From contig JAPFCT010000281.1 in the NCBI GenBank assembly GCA_026169575.1, forward strand, positions 1-14,912: DNA of 14,912 bases, in the 5' to 3' direction. The notes below the pieces were generated by a model that worked only from the letters and a program-made list of their open reading frames with translations, ran no database searches and was not told the DNA's origin. Made by a program: the position numbers and the translations under genes. The DNA is from Faecalimonas sp. Lineage in GTDB: Bacteria; Bacillota_A; Clostridia; Lachnospirales; Lachnospiraceae. Of the stretch, positions 5,890-14,285 are shown in pieces (positions within the stretch are counted from its first letter, which is position 1; each line of letters starts with the position of its first letter).

Positions 5890-6972
5890 ATGTTTATATT
5901 TCCCTGGTATGCGCTGAACGATGAGATTAAGATCATATCGAACGAAAATACGAAAAAAGAGGAGCAGCTTGAGCTGCTTCGGACGGACCATATGCGTTAT
6001 CTGAAAGTGCCGTTTGCAATCAATGTGATGTCAGGCGGGCAGTATGAGGAAAAACAGAATATCAGTTTCGGAGGAATCAGTGACGGACAGAAATTTACGA
6101 CGAAGCGGGAGGTCGAAGGGACAAGCAGTGACGGTAAGATGATCTTTCCCGAAGAATGGGGGATCAAGATCCACCAGCACGATTATTATGAGCTGATGTA
6201 TGTGTTAGAAGGGGCTGTAGAGCAGCAGATCGAGAAGAGTACTTATGTATATAAGAAAGGAGAGGGCTGCTTTATTAACCGGAATACGAAGCACAGAGAG
6301 ATTTCGGGAAAGGATTTCTTTGCGGTTTATCTGTGCCTTTCTAAGGAATATATCCGGGAAATGTTAGAGACTTCACAGAAGACAACGGGAAGTATTTACC
6401 GGTTTCTGATGTCGAGCCTGGAAGAGAAGGCATTTTATAAGAAAGACTACCTCTATATTTCAGCGAAGGCAGATGAGAAAGGGGTGCAGCAGACCTATGA
6501 GGTGTTTGAGAGGATGACGAGAGAACTGCTGGAGAAGGCGCCAGGGTATCTGCATATTTTCCACGGACTTGTGGAGCGTCTGTTCGGTGCGCTTCAGGAT
6601 CCTGAACTATATCAGATCCGTCATATCACACTGGATTCTTCGGTGGAAGAACAGCTGTTTGAGCGGATCAAACTTCTGATCGAACAGAATCCGGGGAAAT
6701 ATTCCCGGCAGGAACTTGCAAGCGAATTGAATTACAGCGGAGATTATCTGAATAAGGTCGTGAAGAAATTTACCGGGCTTACGATCACGCGCTATTGCCA
6801 GAAGGTGCTTCTGAAGCGGGCGAAAATCCTCCTGGAGGAAAGCGGAATGAGCGTATCGGCGGTGATGGAGGAAGTTGGATTCCGTAATTCTAGTCATTTT
6901 TACGAATTGTTTAAGGAGGAATTCGGGATTCTTCCGGGAGAATGTAGAAAAGTGCATAAACAGAATGTCTGA
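5890..6972 (+). CDS. AraC-family transcriptional regulator of the adjacent glycoside locus
   Basis: Encodes 360 residues. Residues about 85-150 are a cupin sensor (IKIHQHDYYELMYVLEGAVE, then KKGEGCFINRNTKHREISG). Residues about 255-357 carry the two AraC helix-turn-helix motifs: SRQELASELNYSGDYLNKVV and, second, SVSAVMEEVGFRNSSHFYEL, followed by the usual FKEEFGILPGECR end. The protein is longer than average because of an N-terminal extension of about 80 residues of unknown role. AGAGAGG lies upstream of the ATG. The gene lies directly upstream of, and in line with, a GPH symporter and a GH2 glycosidase, so it most likely senses the imported glycoside or sugar and activates those genes. Ligand identity is inference only. 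Confidence 0.93.
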   Translation: MFIFPWYALNDEIKIISNENTKKEEQLELLRTDHMRYLKVPFAINVMSGGQYEEKQNISFGGISDGQKFTTKREVEGTSSDGKMIFPEEWGIKIHQHDYYELMYVLEGAVEQQIEKSTYVYKKGEGCFINRNTKHREISGKDFFAVYLCLSKEYIREMLETSQKTTGSIYRFLMSSLEEKAFYKKDYLYISAKADEKGVQQTYEVFERMTRELLEKAPGYLHIFHGLVERLFGALQDPELYQIRHITLDSSVEEQLFERIKLLIEQNPGKYSRQELASELNYSGDYLNKVVKKFTGLTITRYCQKVLLKRAKILLEESGMSVSAVMEEVGFRNSSHFYELFKEEFGILPGECRKVHKQNV

Positions 6973-7079
6973 ATCTGATAGGAAAGTATGCAACGTGTCG
7001 TGTTTAGGGCAATGTATCTTTCTTCATTTTGTTGTATTGTAGTAGACAGAGAGTAAACGACGCGACAAAGGAGGAAGTT

Positions 7080-8465
7080 ATGAAAGCAATAGGGAAACAT
7101 GCAGAGATGTCACAGGTTGTGGCAGGAGAAGTAAAAGGCAGAGAAATGTTCGGTCATGCGATCGCAGGTTTCGGACAGAATCTGATCTTCGGTCTGTGGA
7201 GCAGTTACATGATGGTATTCTACACAGACATTTTTGGAATTACAGCAGGTGCGGCAAGTATTATCATGCTGCTTACAAGAATCTGGGATGGTGTCAATGA
7301 CCCGATGATGGGAACGATCGCCGACCATACAAGAACAAAATGGGGACGTTACAGACCTTGGCTGTTATTTATGGCTCCAGTCATTGTAATTTTCTTAGTA
7401 TTAAACTTTAGTTCACCGGACCTTTCGCCGACTTTGAAAGTTGTCTATGCAGCAGTGACATATGTTATGATGAGTATGGCTTTTACAGCTGTCGATGTTC
7501 CGTTCTGGACAATGCCGGCAGCAATGTCTTCGGATGTGCAGAAGAGATCTAAGATCATCAGCTTTTCACGTATGTCAACAACACTTGCAACAACAGTTCT
7601 CGGTGTGATCGCGATTCCGTTAGTAAATGCACTTGGAAATGGCGATAAGGCAAAAGGTTACATGATGACAGCGCTTGTTGTCGGATTAGTCGGAGCAGCA
7701 TTCTACCTGATCGGTTTTGCAAACATCAGAGAGCACGTACAGCCGGTACCGAACCAGAAAATCACATTAAAGAGCTCTGTAAAGGCAATCACACAGAACA
7801 AACCGTTATTATTACTGTTATGCTGTGGACTTCTTGGAAATATCGGAACAATGTTAAAGCAGGGAATGGTCATCTATTATGTAAAAGACTGTGTAGGATC
7901 TGAGAGCCTGATCCCGATCTTCAGTGTATTATTCCTTCCGGGAATGTTCGTAGGTCTTGTGATCGCTCCGATGTTCACAAAGAAATTTGACTCGAAAACT
8001 GTATTTATCGGTTCAAGAGTTTTTGGGATCATCGTAGATGTTGTATTCTTCTTTGCAGGATTTGAAAACGTACCGTTAGTAATGTTCTTATACGCACTGA
8101 CAAGTATTCCGCTTGGAATGTCTTCTGTTGTATCTGCTACTATGCTGACAAATACGATCGAGTATGCAGAGTGGAAATTTGGAAACCGTCAGGAAGGTCT
8201 GATCAGTTCTACCCAGACACTGACAGCAAAGATCGGTATGGCATTGAGCGCAGGTGTGACAGGAGCAGTGCTTGAGATCGCAAACTATGTACCGAACCAG
8301 GTAACACCACAGACACAGAACATGATCCACGGAGCATTTACACTTTTCTGTGCAGCAATCGGTGTACTTGCAATCATTCCAATGTTATTTAACAAATTTA
8401 CAGATAAAGAACATGAAAGAATCGTAAAAGAGTTAGAAGCTCGTAAACAGCAGGCAGAGAAATAA
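7080..8465 (+). CDS. GPH-family (glycoside-pentoside-hexuronide:cation) symporter
   Basis: Encodes 461 residues with about twelve membrane helices. The family hallmark after helix 2, RIWDGVNDPMMGTIADHTRT followed by KWGRYRPWLL, is intact, as is the later NTIEYAEWKFGNRQEGLISS that GPH proteins use around the substrate and cation sites. It should import a glycoside, oligosaccharide or hexuronide together with a proton or sodium ion. ATG 7080 has AAAGGAGG (7067-7074) five bases upstream; an in-frame TTG at 7029 lies upstream of that RBS and is rejected. The gene is 107 bp behind the AraC gene and 57 bp ahead of the GH2 gene. No strong -35 box is visible in front of it, as expected for an activator-dependent promoter. 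Codon choice is uniform and suggests high expression, shared with the GH2 gene. Confidence 0.93.
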   Translation: MKAIGKHAEMSQVVAGEVKGREMFGHAIAGFGQNLIFGLWSSYMMVFYTDIFGITAGAASIIMLLTRIWDGVNDPMMGTIADHTRTKWGRYRPWLLFMAPVIVIFLVLNFSSPDLSPTLKVVYAAVTYVMMSMAFTAVDVPFWTMPAAMSSDVQKRSKIISFSRMSTTLATTVLGVIAIPLVNALGNGDKAKGYMMTALVVGLVGAAFYLIGFANIREHVQPVPNQKITLKSSVKAITQNKPLLLLLCCGLLGNIGTMLKQGMVIYYVKDCVGSESLIPIFSVLFLPGMFVGLVIAPMFTKKFDSKTVFIGSRVFGIIVDVVFFFAGFENVPLVMFLYALTSIPLGMSSVVSATMLTNTIEYAEWKFGNRQEGLISSTQTLTAKIGMALSAGVTGAVLEIANYVPNQVTPQTQNMIHGAFTLFCAAIGVLAIIPMLFNKFTDKEHERIVKELEARKQQAEK

Positions 8466-8522
8466 AACAGATTCAAAGATATTGTCACTGACAGACTTAG
8501 AATACGAGGAGACGAGAAGTAT

Positions 8523-10994
8523 ATGAGAACGAAACAAAATTTTGACAAAAACTGGATGTATATCATCGATGAAGTAGGTCCGCTTCCGAAGACTTATGCA
8601 AAGAGCGGTATCGTAGCAGGAATCTCAAATGCAGTGGACGATGAATTATTTGAGCCATTCGCCGGAGCAGCAAATATGCTCCGCGCGCTTCAGGATATCC
8701 TTCCGGCAGGAGATGATGCAAAGGGAGATGTAGATGCGGCGAACATGCTGATGGGAAATCTTCCGGAGAAAGCAAAATCTGCAAAGAACTGGAAGAGAGT
8801 CGATCTTCCGCATGATTTCCGCGTAGAGATCGGTGTGACAGACGAAGCGACAAACTGGGCTCAGGGATATATCCCGGACGGAATCGCATACTACCGGAAA
8901 GCATTCAAAGTGCCGAAGAGCACACTGGGGAAACGTGTCGTATTAGAGTTTGACGGTGTGATGAGAAATGCTTCTTTCTGGTATAACGGATGCTTTATCG
9001 GAGATCATTATTCAGGATATACTGGATTCCAGTTTGACGTGACAGAGCTTACAAAGTACGGCGATGACGAGGGAGATAACGTAATCCTTGTGCGCTGTGA
9101 CACAACAAACGGAAATGAAGGATGGTGGTATGAAGGTGGTGGAATCTACCGTCATACATGGCTGACAACTTACGAAGATACACATATCGACCGCTGGGGT
9201 GTTTTTGTAAAACCGACTGTCAAAGGAAAAGATGCCCACTTAGACATTGAGACAACGGTATGCAATGAGACATTTGAAGAGAAAGCTTACCGCGTATGTA
9301 CAACGATCATCGATCCAATGGGAGAAGAGATCGGTCATGCAGAGACAGAAGGAAATCTTCCTACATATGGAAAAGACACAAAGAAATGCAGCCTGGAAGT
9401 AAAAGAGGCACTTCTCTGGGAATGTGAAAATCCTTACTTATACACAGCAGTGACAGAAGTATTTGAAGGTGACAAATTAGTAGATAACTATGAGACAACA
9501 TTTGGAATCCGCAGCATCGAGTACACATCCGAAGGACTTCTTCTGAATGGCGTACAGACACCGCTTTACGGAACATGTTTCCACCAGGATTTTGTCGGAG
9601 TAGGCGCAGCGATCCCGGATGCAATCCAGAACTATAAGATCAAGAAGATCAGAGATATTGGATTTAACGCATTCCGTTCTTCCCACAATCCGGCGACACT
9701 GGAGTTGTTAGATGCATGTGACCGCCTCGGAGTGCTCGTGATCAATGAGAACAGAATCATTGAGACATCCAAACATCGTATGGAAGATCTGGAAGAGCTG
9801 ATCAAGAGTTCCAGAAATCACCCGTCCGTATTTGCATGGAGTATGTCAAATGAAGAGATTTTCGCAGGAAGCTACCAGGCGCTGCGTATTCTCGATAAGA
9901 TGATCCCGTTTGCAAAACATCTGGATGACAGCAGACTGTTCCTCTCCGCAGAGGCATTCTTATCCGGAGAGATGGCAGCAAAATACGGGTTAGAGATCTA
10001 TGATGTATTTGGAATGAACTATGCAGAATCTGCACTGAACAATAATCAGATCAAGAACTTATCTGAAAACTATCCGGACATGAAGTTCTTAAGTACAGAG
10101 AGCGCTTCCTGGTATACAACAAGAGGTATCTATGAGGATAACAAAGAAAGAGGACACTGCTCAAGCTATGGAACACGTTACGTTATGATGGGCGGTGAAG
10201 GCGGTCCAAACGCAGGCGGAACTGCAAGACCATGGTAGACATGGAACTTCTACAAAGAAAATCCAAAGACGGGAGGATTCTTCATCTGGACCGGATTTGA
10301 CTACCGCGGAGAGCCTACGCCGTTAAAAGAATATCAGGTATGTTCCAACTTCGGTATCATGGATACTTGTGGATTCCCGAAAGATGACTGCTTCTACTAC
10401 GAGGCGAGAATGAAAGATACTCCGCTGATCCACATCATGCCGCACTGGACATGGGAGAAAGAAGGAGAGATCAAGAACATTCGTCTTTATACAAACTGTG
10501 ATGAGGCAGAGCTGATCTTAAATGGGGAATCACTTGGAAGAAAACCGCTGGAAGAGGCATGGGTTCCATTTGAAGTACCATATCATCCGGGAGAACTTCG
10601 CGCGATCGGATACAGAAATGGCGAGAAGGTTGCAGAAGATGTACAGCGTACAGCCGGAAAAGCAGCAGCGATCCGAATGGAAGCAGACAGAAATGCAATC
10701 GAAGCAGACGGTATGGACGTTTCCTGCGTGAAAGTTTCTATCGTAGATGAAAATGGAATCGTTGTTCCAAACGCAGAGAATCACGTGATATTTGAAGTGA
10801 CCGGAGCAGGACATCTGTTAGGTCTTGGAAATGGAGATCCGGGATGCAGAGAGAATGACAAGGCATCTTCCAGACATGCATTCTCAGGACTGATCCTCGC
10901 ACTGATCCAGTCCGGAGAAGAAAGTGGCGAGATTAAAGTTCGCGCAGTATCCGAAGGACTTCAGGACGGAGAACTTGTTCTTCAGGCAGAATAA
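8523..10994 (+). pseudogene. GH2 beta-glycosidase (beta-galactosidase-like) with one in-frame TAG stop
   Basis: ATG 8523 (GAGGAG 11 bases upstream) to TAA 10994 is one frame of 824 codons interrupted only by TAG at codon 572 (10236-10238). GH2 features in order: sugar-binding N domain with LPHDF (95-99) and WWYEGGGIYR (201-210), an Ig-like domain (about 220-330), and the catalytic barrel with RSSHNP (385-390), acid/base Glu444 in SMSNEE and nucleophile Glu526 in STESAS. Beyond the TAG the last barrel strand IWTGFDYRGEPTP (588-600), a DUF4982-like domain (about 637-705) and a C-terminal Ig-like domain (about 715-820) follow. Residues about 16-90 form an unusually long N-terminal insertion. The enzyme should release a beta-linked sugar in the cytoplasm after import by the GPH symporter; the glucuronidase NxK motif is not seen. 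The stop removes part of the barrel, so the 571-residue product is probably inactive unless TAG is read through or is a sequence error. Confidence 0.9.
10236..10238 (+). other. Internal amber codon in the GH2 gene
   Basis: The codons around it read ARPW-TAG-TWNFYKENPK and continue without any other stop or frameshift for 251 sense codons. A single base change from CAG (Gln) or TGG (Trp) would give TAG. Two MATE genes in this window end with TAG, so wholesale reassignment of TAG is unlikely. Confidence 0.9.
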
Positions 10995-11019
10995 AAGTAG
11001 AAAAATAAGACGATAATAG

Positions 11020-11079
11020 AAGAGCATTTCCACGGAAAAGACAGAGAGACTGCCAGCGGTTCCGTGGGAATGTTCTTTT
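11020..11079 (+). terminator. Intrinsic terminator of the glycoside operon
   Basis: An 18-bp stem with two G-T wobbles is formed by 11020-11037 (core CATTTCCACGGAA) and 11060-11077 (core TTCCGTGGGAATG), with a 22-nt loop and a T-rich end (TTCTTTT). It lies 25 bp after the GH2 stop codon. Confidence 0.85.
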
Positions 11080-11146
11080 GATTGCATAAGAAAATGTGCA
11101 TCGGTGTATTACTCTTTAGATTTGATATTCACTATGAAAAATGAAC

Positions 11147-11164
11147 AAAGTGAATTTTCACTTT
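11147..11164 (+). promoter_or_regulatory. Perfect palindrome next to promoter, candidate operator
   Basis: AAAGTGAA (11147-11154) and TTCACTTT (11157-11164) form a perfect 8-bp inverted repeat with a 2-bp centre. Further TTCACT copies lie at 11129-11134 and 11166-11171, the latter touching the -35 box. The cluster could bind the downstream regulator or another repressor. Confidence 0.5.
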
Positions 11165-11170
11165 TTTCAC

Positions 11171-11199
11171 TTGACGCTGAATGAAAATTAACCGATAAT
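11171..11199 (+). promoter_or_regulatory. Sigma-A promoter of the AlbA_2/HATPase regulator
   Basis: TTGACG (11171-11176) and GATAAT (11194-11199) with a 17-bp spacer match consensus at 5/6 and 5/6. Confidence 0.75.
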
Positions 11200-11254
11200 A
11201 AAGTTAGATTTAGAGAGCGGCGCATAGAAAGAGGAAATTTGAGGAGGAATCTTT

Positions 11255-12574
11255 ATGCCATATGAGAGTGAAAAGATAGAGTTTAAAGAAACATTTGTTT
11301 CCGAAATTTATAAAGAAGTAATTGCGTTTGCAAATACAGATGGAGGCGTGATCTTCGTTGGAGTGGATGACAGCGGGAACCGTGTTGGAATAGAGGATGT
11401 AGATGATGTATATACCCGGATCACAAATGGAATACGGGATGCGATTCTTCCAGATGTTACAATGTTCGTAAAGTATACACTGGAAGAAGGCAATGTAATA
11501 AAAATCGAGATTGGAGAAGGAACGTATAAACCATACTACCTGAGGGCGAAGGGGTTGAAGCCATCCGGTGTGTATGTGCGTCAGGGAGCGTCTTCTGCCC
11601 AGGCATCCCAGGAGCAGATCCGTCAGCTGATCAAATATGCGGATGGAAATTCTTTTGAAAATCTGCGTTCACTGGACCAGGAACTTACATTTTTATATAC
11701 AGCAGAGGTTTTTAGAAAACATGGGGTTCCTTTTGAGCCAAATAAATATTACCAGCTTGGAATTAAGAACTCGGACTTTAATCTGTATACAAATCTGGGC
11801 TTGCTGCTTTCAGATCAATGTATGCATACAATAAAGGTTGCAGTATTTTCTGATGATGCAAATACAGTCTTTCAAGATAAAAAGGAATTTTCAGGCTCCG
11901 TATTAGAACAGTTGGAAAAGACGTATGATTACCTGCAGCTTTGCAACCAGAACAGAGCAAGTATCGAAGGTCTGGAAAGAGAAGACCGCTGGGATTACAG
12001 GGAGGAAGCGATAAGGGAAGCTTTGCTAAATGCGATCGTACACAGAGATTATAATTACAGTGGAAGCATTATCATAAATGTGAACAAAAAAGAGATGGAA
12101 TTTATTTCTATTGGAGGATTGCTGCCGGGAATTTCAGAGGAAGATATCTGTAATGGGATTTCATTGTCGCGGAACAGTAAACTGACGGAAGTGTTTCACA
12201 GACTTCGCTTTATCGAAGCATATGGAACGGGAATCCGCAGAATCTACGCACTGTATGAGAAAGCCGCCAGAAAGCCGAAGCTGTCGATCACGCCAAATTC
12301 ATTTAAGATCACCCTTCCGAATATGAATGCTGTCAGGGAAAAGGATGCTCTGGAATGGAAAGAAGCTGTACAGCCAAAAGCAAAAACGGAAGAGCAGATG
12401 CGGATGATTCTGGAATTTGTTGCCGGACATGGCGAAATTACATTAGAAGATGTGCAGATGCTTTTGGATATAAAGGAAACAAGAGCGTATATCCTTTTAA
12501 AACAGCTTGTAGATGCAGGGGCACTTGCAGTTGTAGGAAGAGGCAGAAACAAAAAATATATTGAAACAAATTAA
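11255..12574 (+). CDS. AlbA_2 / HATPase_c_4 / winged-HTH putative transcriptional regulator (COG2865 type)
   Basis: Encodes 439 residues; GAGGAGG (11241-11247) is seven bases before the ATG. Residues 1-125 are a Schlafen AlbA_2-type domain: SEKIEFKETF, AFANTDGGVIFVGVDDSG and YVRQGASSAQAS. Residues about 245-355 are a GHKL-like ATPase domain, with REEAIREALLNAIVHRDYNY (the N-box-like region) and EAYGTGIRRI. Residues about 374-437 form a winged helix (EEQMRMILEFVAGHGEITLE onward). Proteins with this order are annotated as predicted ATP-binding transcriptional regulators; some act near defence or mobile loci, but no target is firmly known. It is a single-gene unit with its own promoter and palindrome, so it may be autoregulated. 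The downstream amidohydrolase starts 70 bp later and may be co-transcribed or a target. Confidence 0.9.
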   Translation: MPYESEKIEFKETFVSEIYKEVIAFANTDGGVIFVGVDDSGNRVGIEDVDDVYTRITNGIRDAILPDVTMFVKYTLEEGNVIKIEIGEGTYKPYYLRAKGLKPSGVYVRQGASSAQASQEQIRQLIKYADGNSFENLRSLDQELTFLYTAEVFRKHGVPFEPNKYYQLGIKNSDFNLYTNLGLLLSDQCMHTIKVAVFSDDANTVFQDKKEFSGSVLEQLEKTYDYLQLCNQNRASIEGLEREDRWDYREEAIREALLNAIVHRDYNYSGSIIINVNKKEMEFISIGGLLPGISEEDICNGISLSRNSKLTEVFHRLRFIEAYGTGIRRIYALYEKAARKPKLSITPNSFKITLPNMNAVREKDALEWKEAVQPKAKTEEQMRMILEFVAGHGEITLEDVQMLLDIKETRAYILLKQLVDAGALAVVGRGRNKKYIETN

Positions 12575-12624
12575 TGTACTGTCTCATTCACTTTCAGCAT
12601 ACTGACATAGAATGAGATAGTACA
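12575..12624 (+). repeat. 15-bp inverted repeat between regulator and amidohydrolase
   Basis: TGTACTGTCTCATTC (12575-12589) and GAATGAGATAGTACA (12610-12624) pair over 15 bp with one G-T wobble and a 20-nt loop. It starts at the base after the regulator's stop codon and ends 20 bp before the amidohydrolase ATG. There is no T-run, so it is not a classical terminator. A TTCACTTT stretch (12587-12594) repeats the motif seen at the regulator's own promoter. Confidence 0.6.
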
Positions 12625-12644
12625 CTAGAAGAAGAGGAGAATCT

Positions 12645-14285
12645 ATGAAGAGTTTTTATACAAATGGAACGATTTTAACAATGGAAGATCATGCGCTGTA
12701 CGCAGAGGCAGTGTGTGTGGAGCATGGGCGGATCAAGGCAGTTGGAACTGCCCGGGATGTGCTGAAGCTTCAGGAGGATGGCGATGAGGTGATCGATCTG
12801 AACGGTGCGGTGCTGATGCCGGGATTTATCGATGCACATTCGCATTTTGTCGGTGCAGCCAATGCGATGACACAGTGCGATTTGTCCCTTTGTAAGGATT
12901 TCGCAGAGATTGTAGAACTGATGCGGGATTTTAAAGAGAAGAGAAACCTGCAGGAAGGCGCATGGATCATCGGATGTAATTATGACCAGAACTTCCTCGC
13001 AGAGGGAAGACATCCGGATAAGACCGTGTTAGATCAGATTAGTAGTGAGCATCCGGTGCTTCTGATCCATGCTTCCTCCCATATGGGAGTGACAAACAGC
13101 CGCGGACTGGAACTTCAGGGAATTACAGAAGAGACTGAAGACTGTCCGGGGGGACGTTATGGAAGAGTTGGGGAGACGAAAGAACCGGACGGATATATGG
13201 AAGAGAAAGCATTCATCGAATTTCAGACAAAGCTTCCAATGACATCGATGGAGGAACTGATGCGTCTGATCGGGGAAGCGCAGAAGATGTATGCAAGCTA
13301 CGGGGTGACGACGGTGCAGGATGGAATGGTCGGGAAACCGTTGTTCCAGTTGTTGAAATATGCATCCGGTGCGGGGCTTCTGAAGCTGGATGTAGTCGGT
13401 TATGCCGATGTGATGACGGCAGCGGATCTTCCGGAGGCTGAACCGGAGTATGCCGGACAGTATAAGGATCATTTTAAAATGGGCGGATTCAAAGTATTTC
13501 TGGACGGTTCTCCGCAGGGAAGAACTGCGTGGATGACAGCGCCTTATGAAGGGGATGACACATACTGCGGGTATCCGATCCACAGTGATGAAAAATTAAG
13601 AGAATATATTGCAGTTGCGTTGGACAAGAAGCAGCAGCTTCTCGCACACTGCAACGGGGACGCTGCAGCAGAACAATATATCGCACAGTTTGAGAAAGAA
13701 CTGGAAGCAAGGGGAGAGAAGGACAGCAACCGTGCAGTAATGGTACACGCACAGCTTGTCAGAAAGGATCAGTTAGGCCGGATGAAAGAGATCGGTATGA
13801 TCCCTAGCTTTTTCGTGGCGCACACATATTACTGGGGAGATATCCATATGAAGAATTTCGGACCAGAGAGGGGAAGCCAGATTTCTCCGGTAAAAGATGC
13901 GTTGGATCATGGAATGAAGTTTACATTCCACCAGGATACGCCGGTGGTTCCGCCGGATATGATGCGGACTGTCTCCTGCGCAGTGAACCGTATATCGAGA
14001 ACCGGTCAGGTGATTGGGGAAAATCAGCGGGTTCCGGTGCTTGAGGCACTGAAAGCGATCACAAGCTATGCAGCTTACCAGTATCACGAGGAGGAAGAAA
14101 AAGGAACGATCGCTGTCGGAAAATATGCGGACTTTGTTGTACTTGACAAGGATCCGCTGGAGGCAGATGCGGAGACACTCTCAGACATTCAGGTGCTGAT
14201 GACACTGAAAGAAAATGAAGTGATCTATCGCAGAGAAGCGATCCAAAACGAAAATGGAAGTGAAGGAGAGACAAGCCATGAATAA
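12645..14285 (+). CDS. YtcJ-like metal-dependent amidohydrolase (amidohydrolase family 3)
   Basis: Encodes 546 residues, the usual YtcJ/NfdA-type length; AGAGGAGA lies six to seven bases before the ATG. It shows an N-terminal small beta domain, then the metal-binding MPGFIDAHSH (His65, His67), GFKVFLDGSPQGRTAW (Lys283, the possible carboxylated ligand), AHCNGD (His335), VHAQL (His368) and FHQDTP (His429, Asp431), and the closing YADFVVLDKDPL. No signal peptide, so it acts in the cytoplasm. Family members hydrolyse N-substituted amides or cyclic amides; the substrate here cannot be named. Its last codons overlap the start of the EamA permease by 8 bp (ATGAATAA), indicating translational coupling and a shared task such as uptake or export of the substrate or product. 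Confidence 0.92.
   Translation: MKSFYTNGTILTMEDHALYAEAVCVEHGRIKAVGTARDVLKLQEDGDEVIDLNGAVLMPGFIDAHSHFVGAANAMTQCDLSLCKDFAEIVELMRDFKEKRNLQEGAWIIGCNYDQNFLAEGRHPDKTVLDQISSEHPVLLIHASSHMGVTNSRGLELQGITEETEDCPGGRYGRVGETKEPDGYMEEKAFIEFQTKLPMTSMEELMRLIGEAQKMYASYGVTTVQDGMVGKPLFQLLKYASGAGLLKLDVVGYADVMTAADLPEAEPEYAGQYKDHFKMGGFKVFLDGSPQGRTAWMTAPYEGDDTYCGYPIHSDEKLREYIAVALDKKQQLLAHCNGDAAAEQYIAQFEKELEARGEKDSNRAVMVHAQLVRKDQLGRMKEIGMIPSFFVAHTYYWGDIHMKNFGPERGSQISPVKDALDHGMKFTFHQDTPVVPPDMMRTVSCAVNRISRTGQVIGENQRVPVLEALKAITSYAAYQYHEEEEKGTIAVGKYADFVVLDKDPLEADAETLSDIQVLMTLKENEVIYRREAIQNENGSEGETSHE

Noticed and set aside
7029..7079. TTG at 7029 as the GPH start
   Set aside because: The strong AAAGGAGG at 7067-7074 lies inside that extension and points to ATG 7080.
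10236..10238. Genome-wide recoding of TAG (for example pyrrolysine)
   Set aside because: Both MATE genes in the window end with TAG, and the second is followed by TGA within five codons, so TAG works as a normal stop here. Local suppression is not excluded.
10359..10994. Separate gene starting at ATG 10359
   Set aside because: There is no RBS, the frame is the exact continuation of the GH2 gene, and 40 conserved GH2 codons lie between the TAG and this ATG.
12575..12624. Rho-independent terminator
   Set aside because: The stem is long enough but CTAGAAG follows it instead of a T-run.
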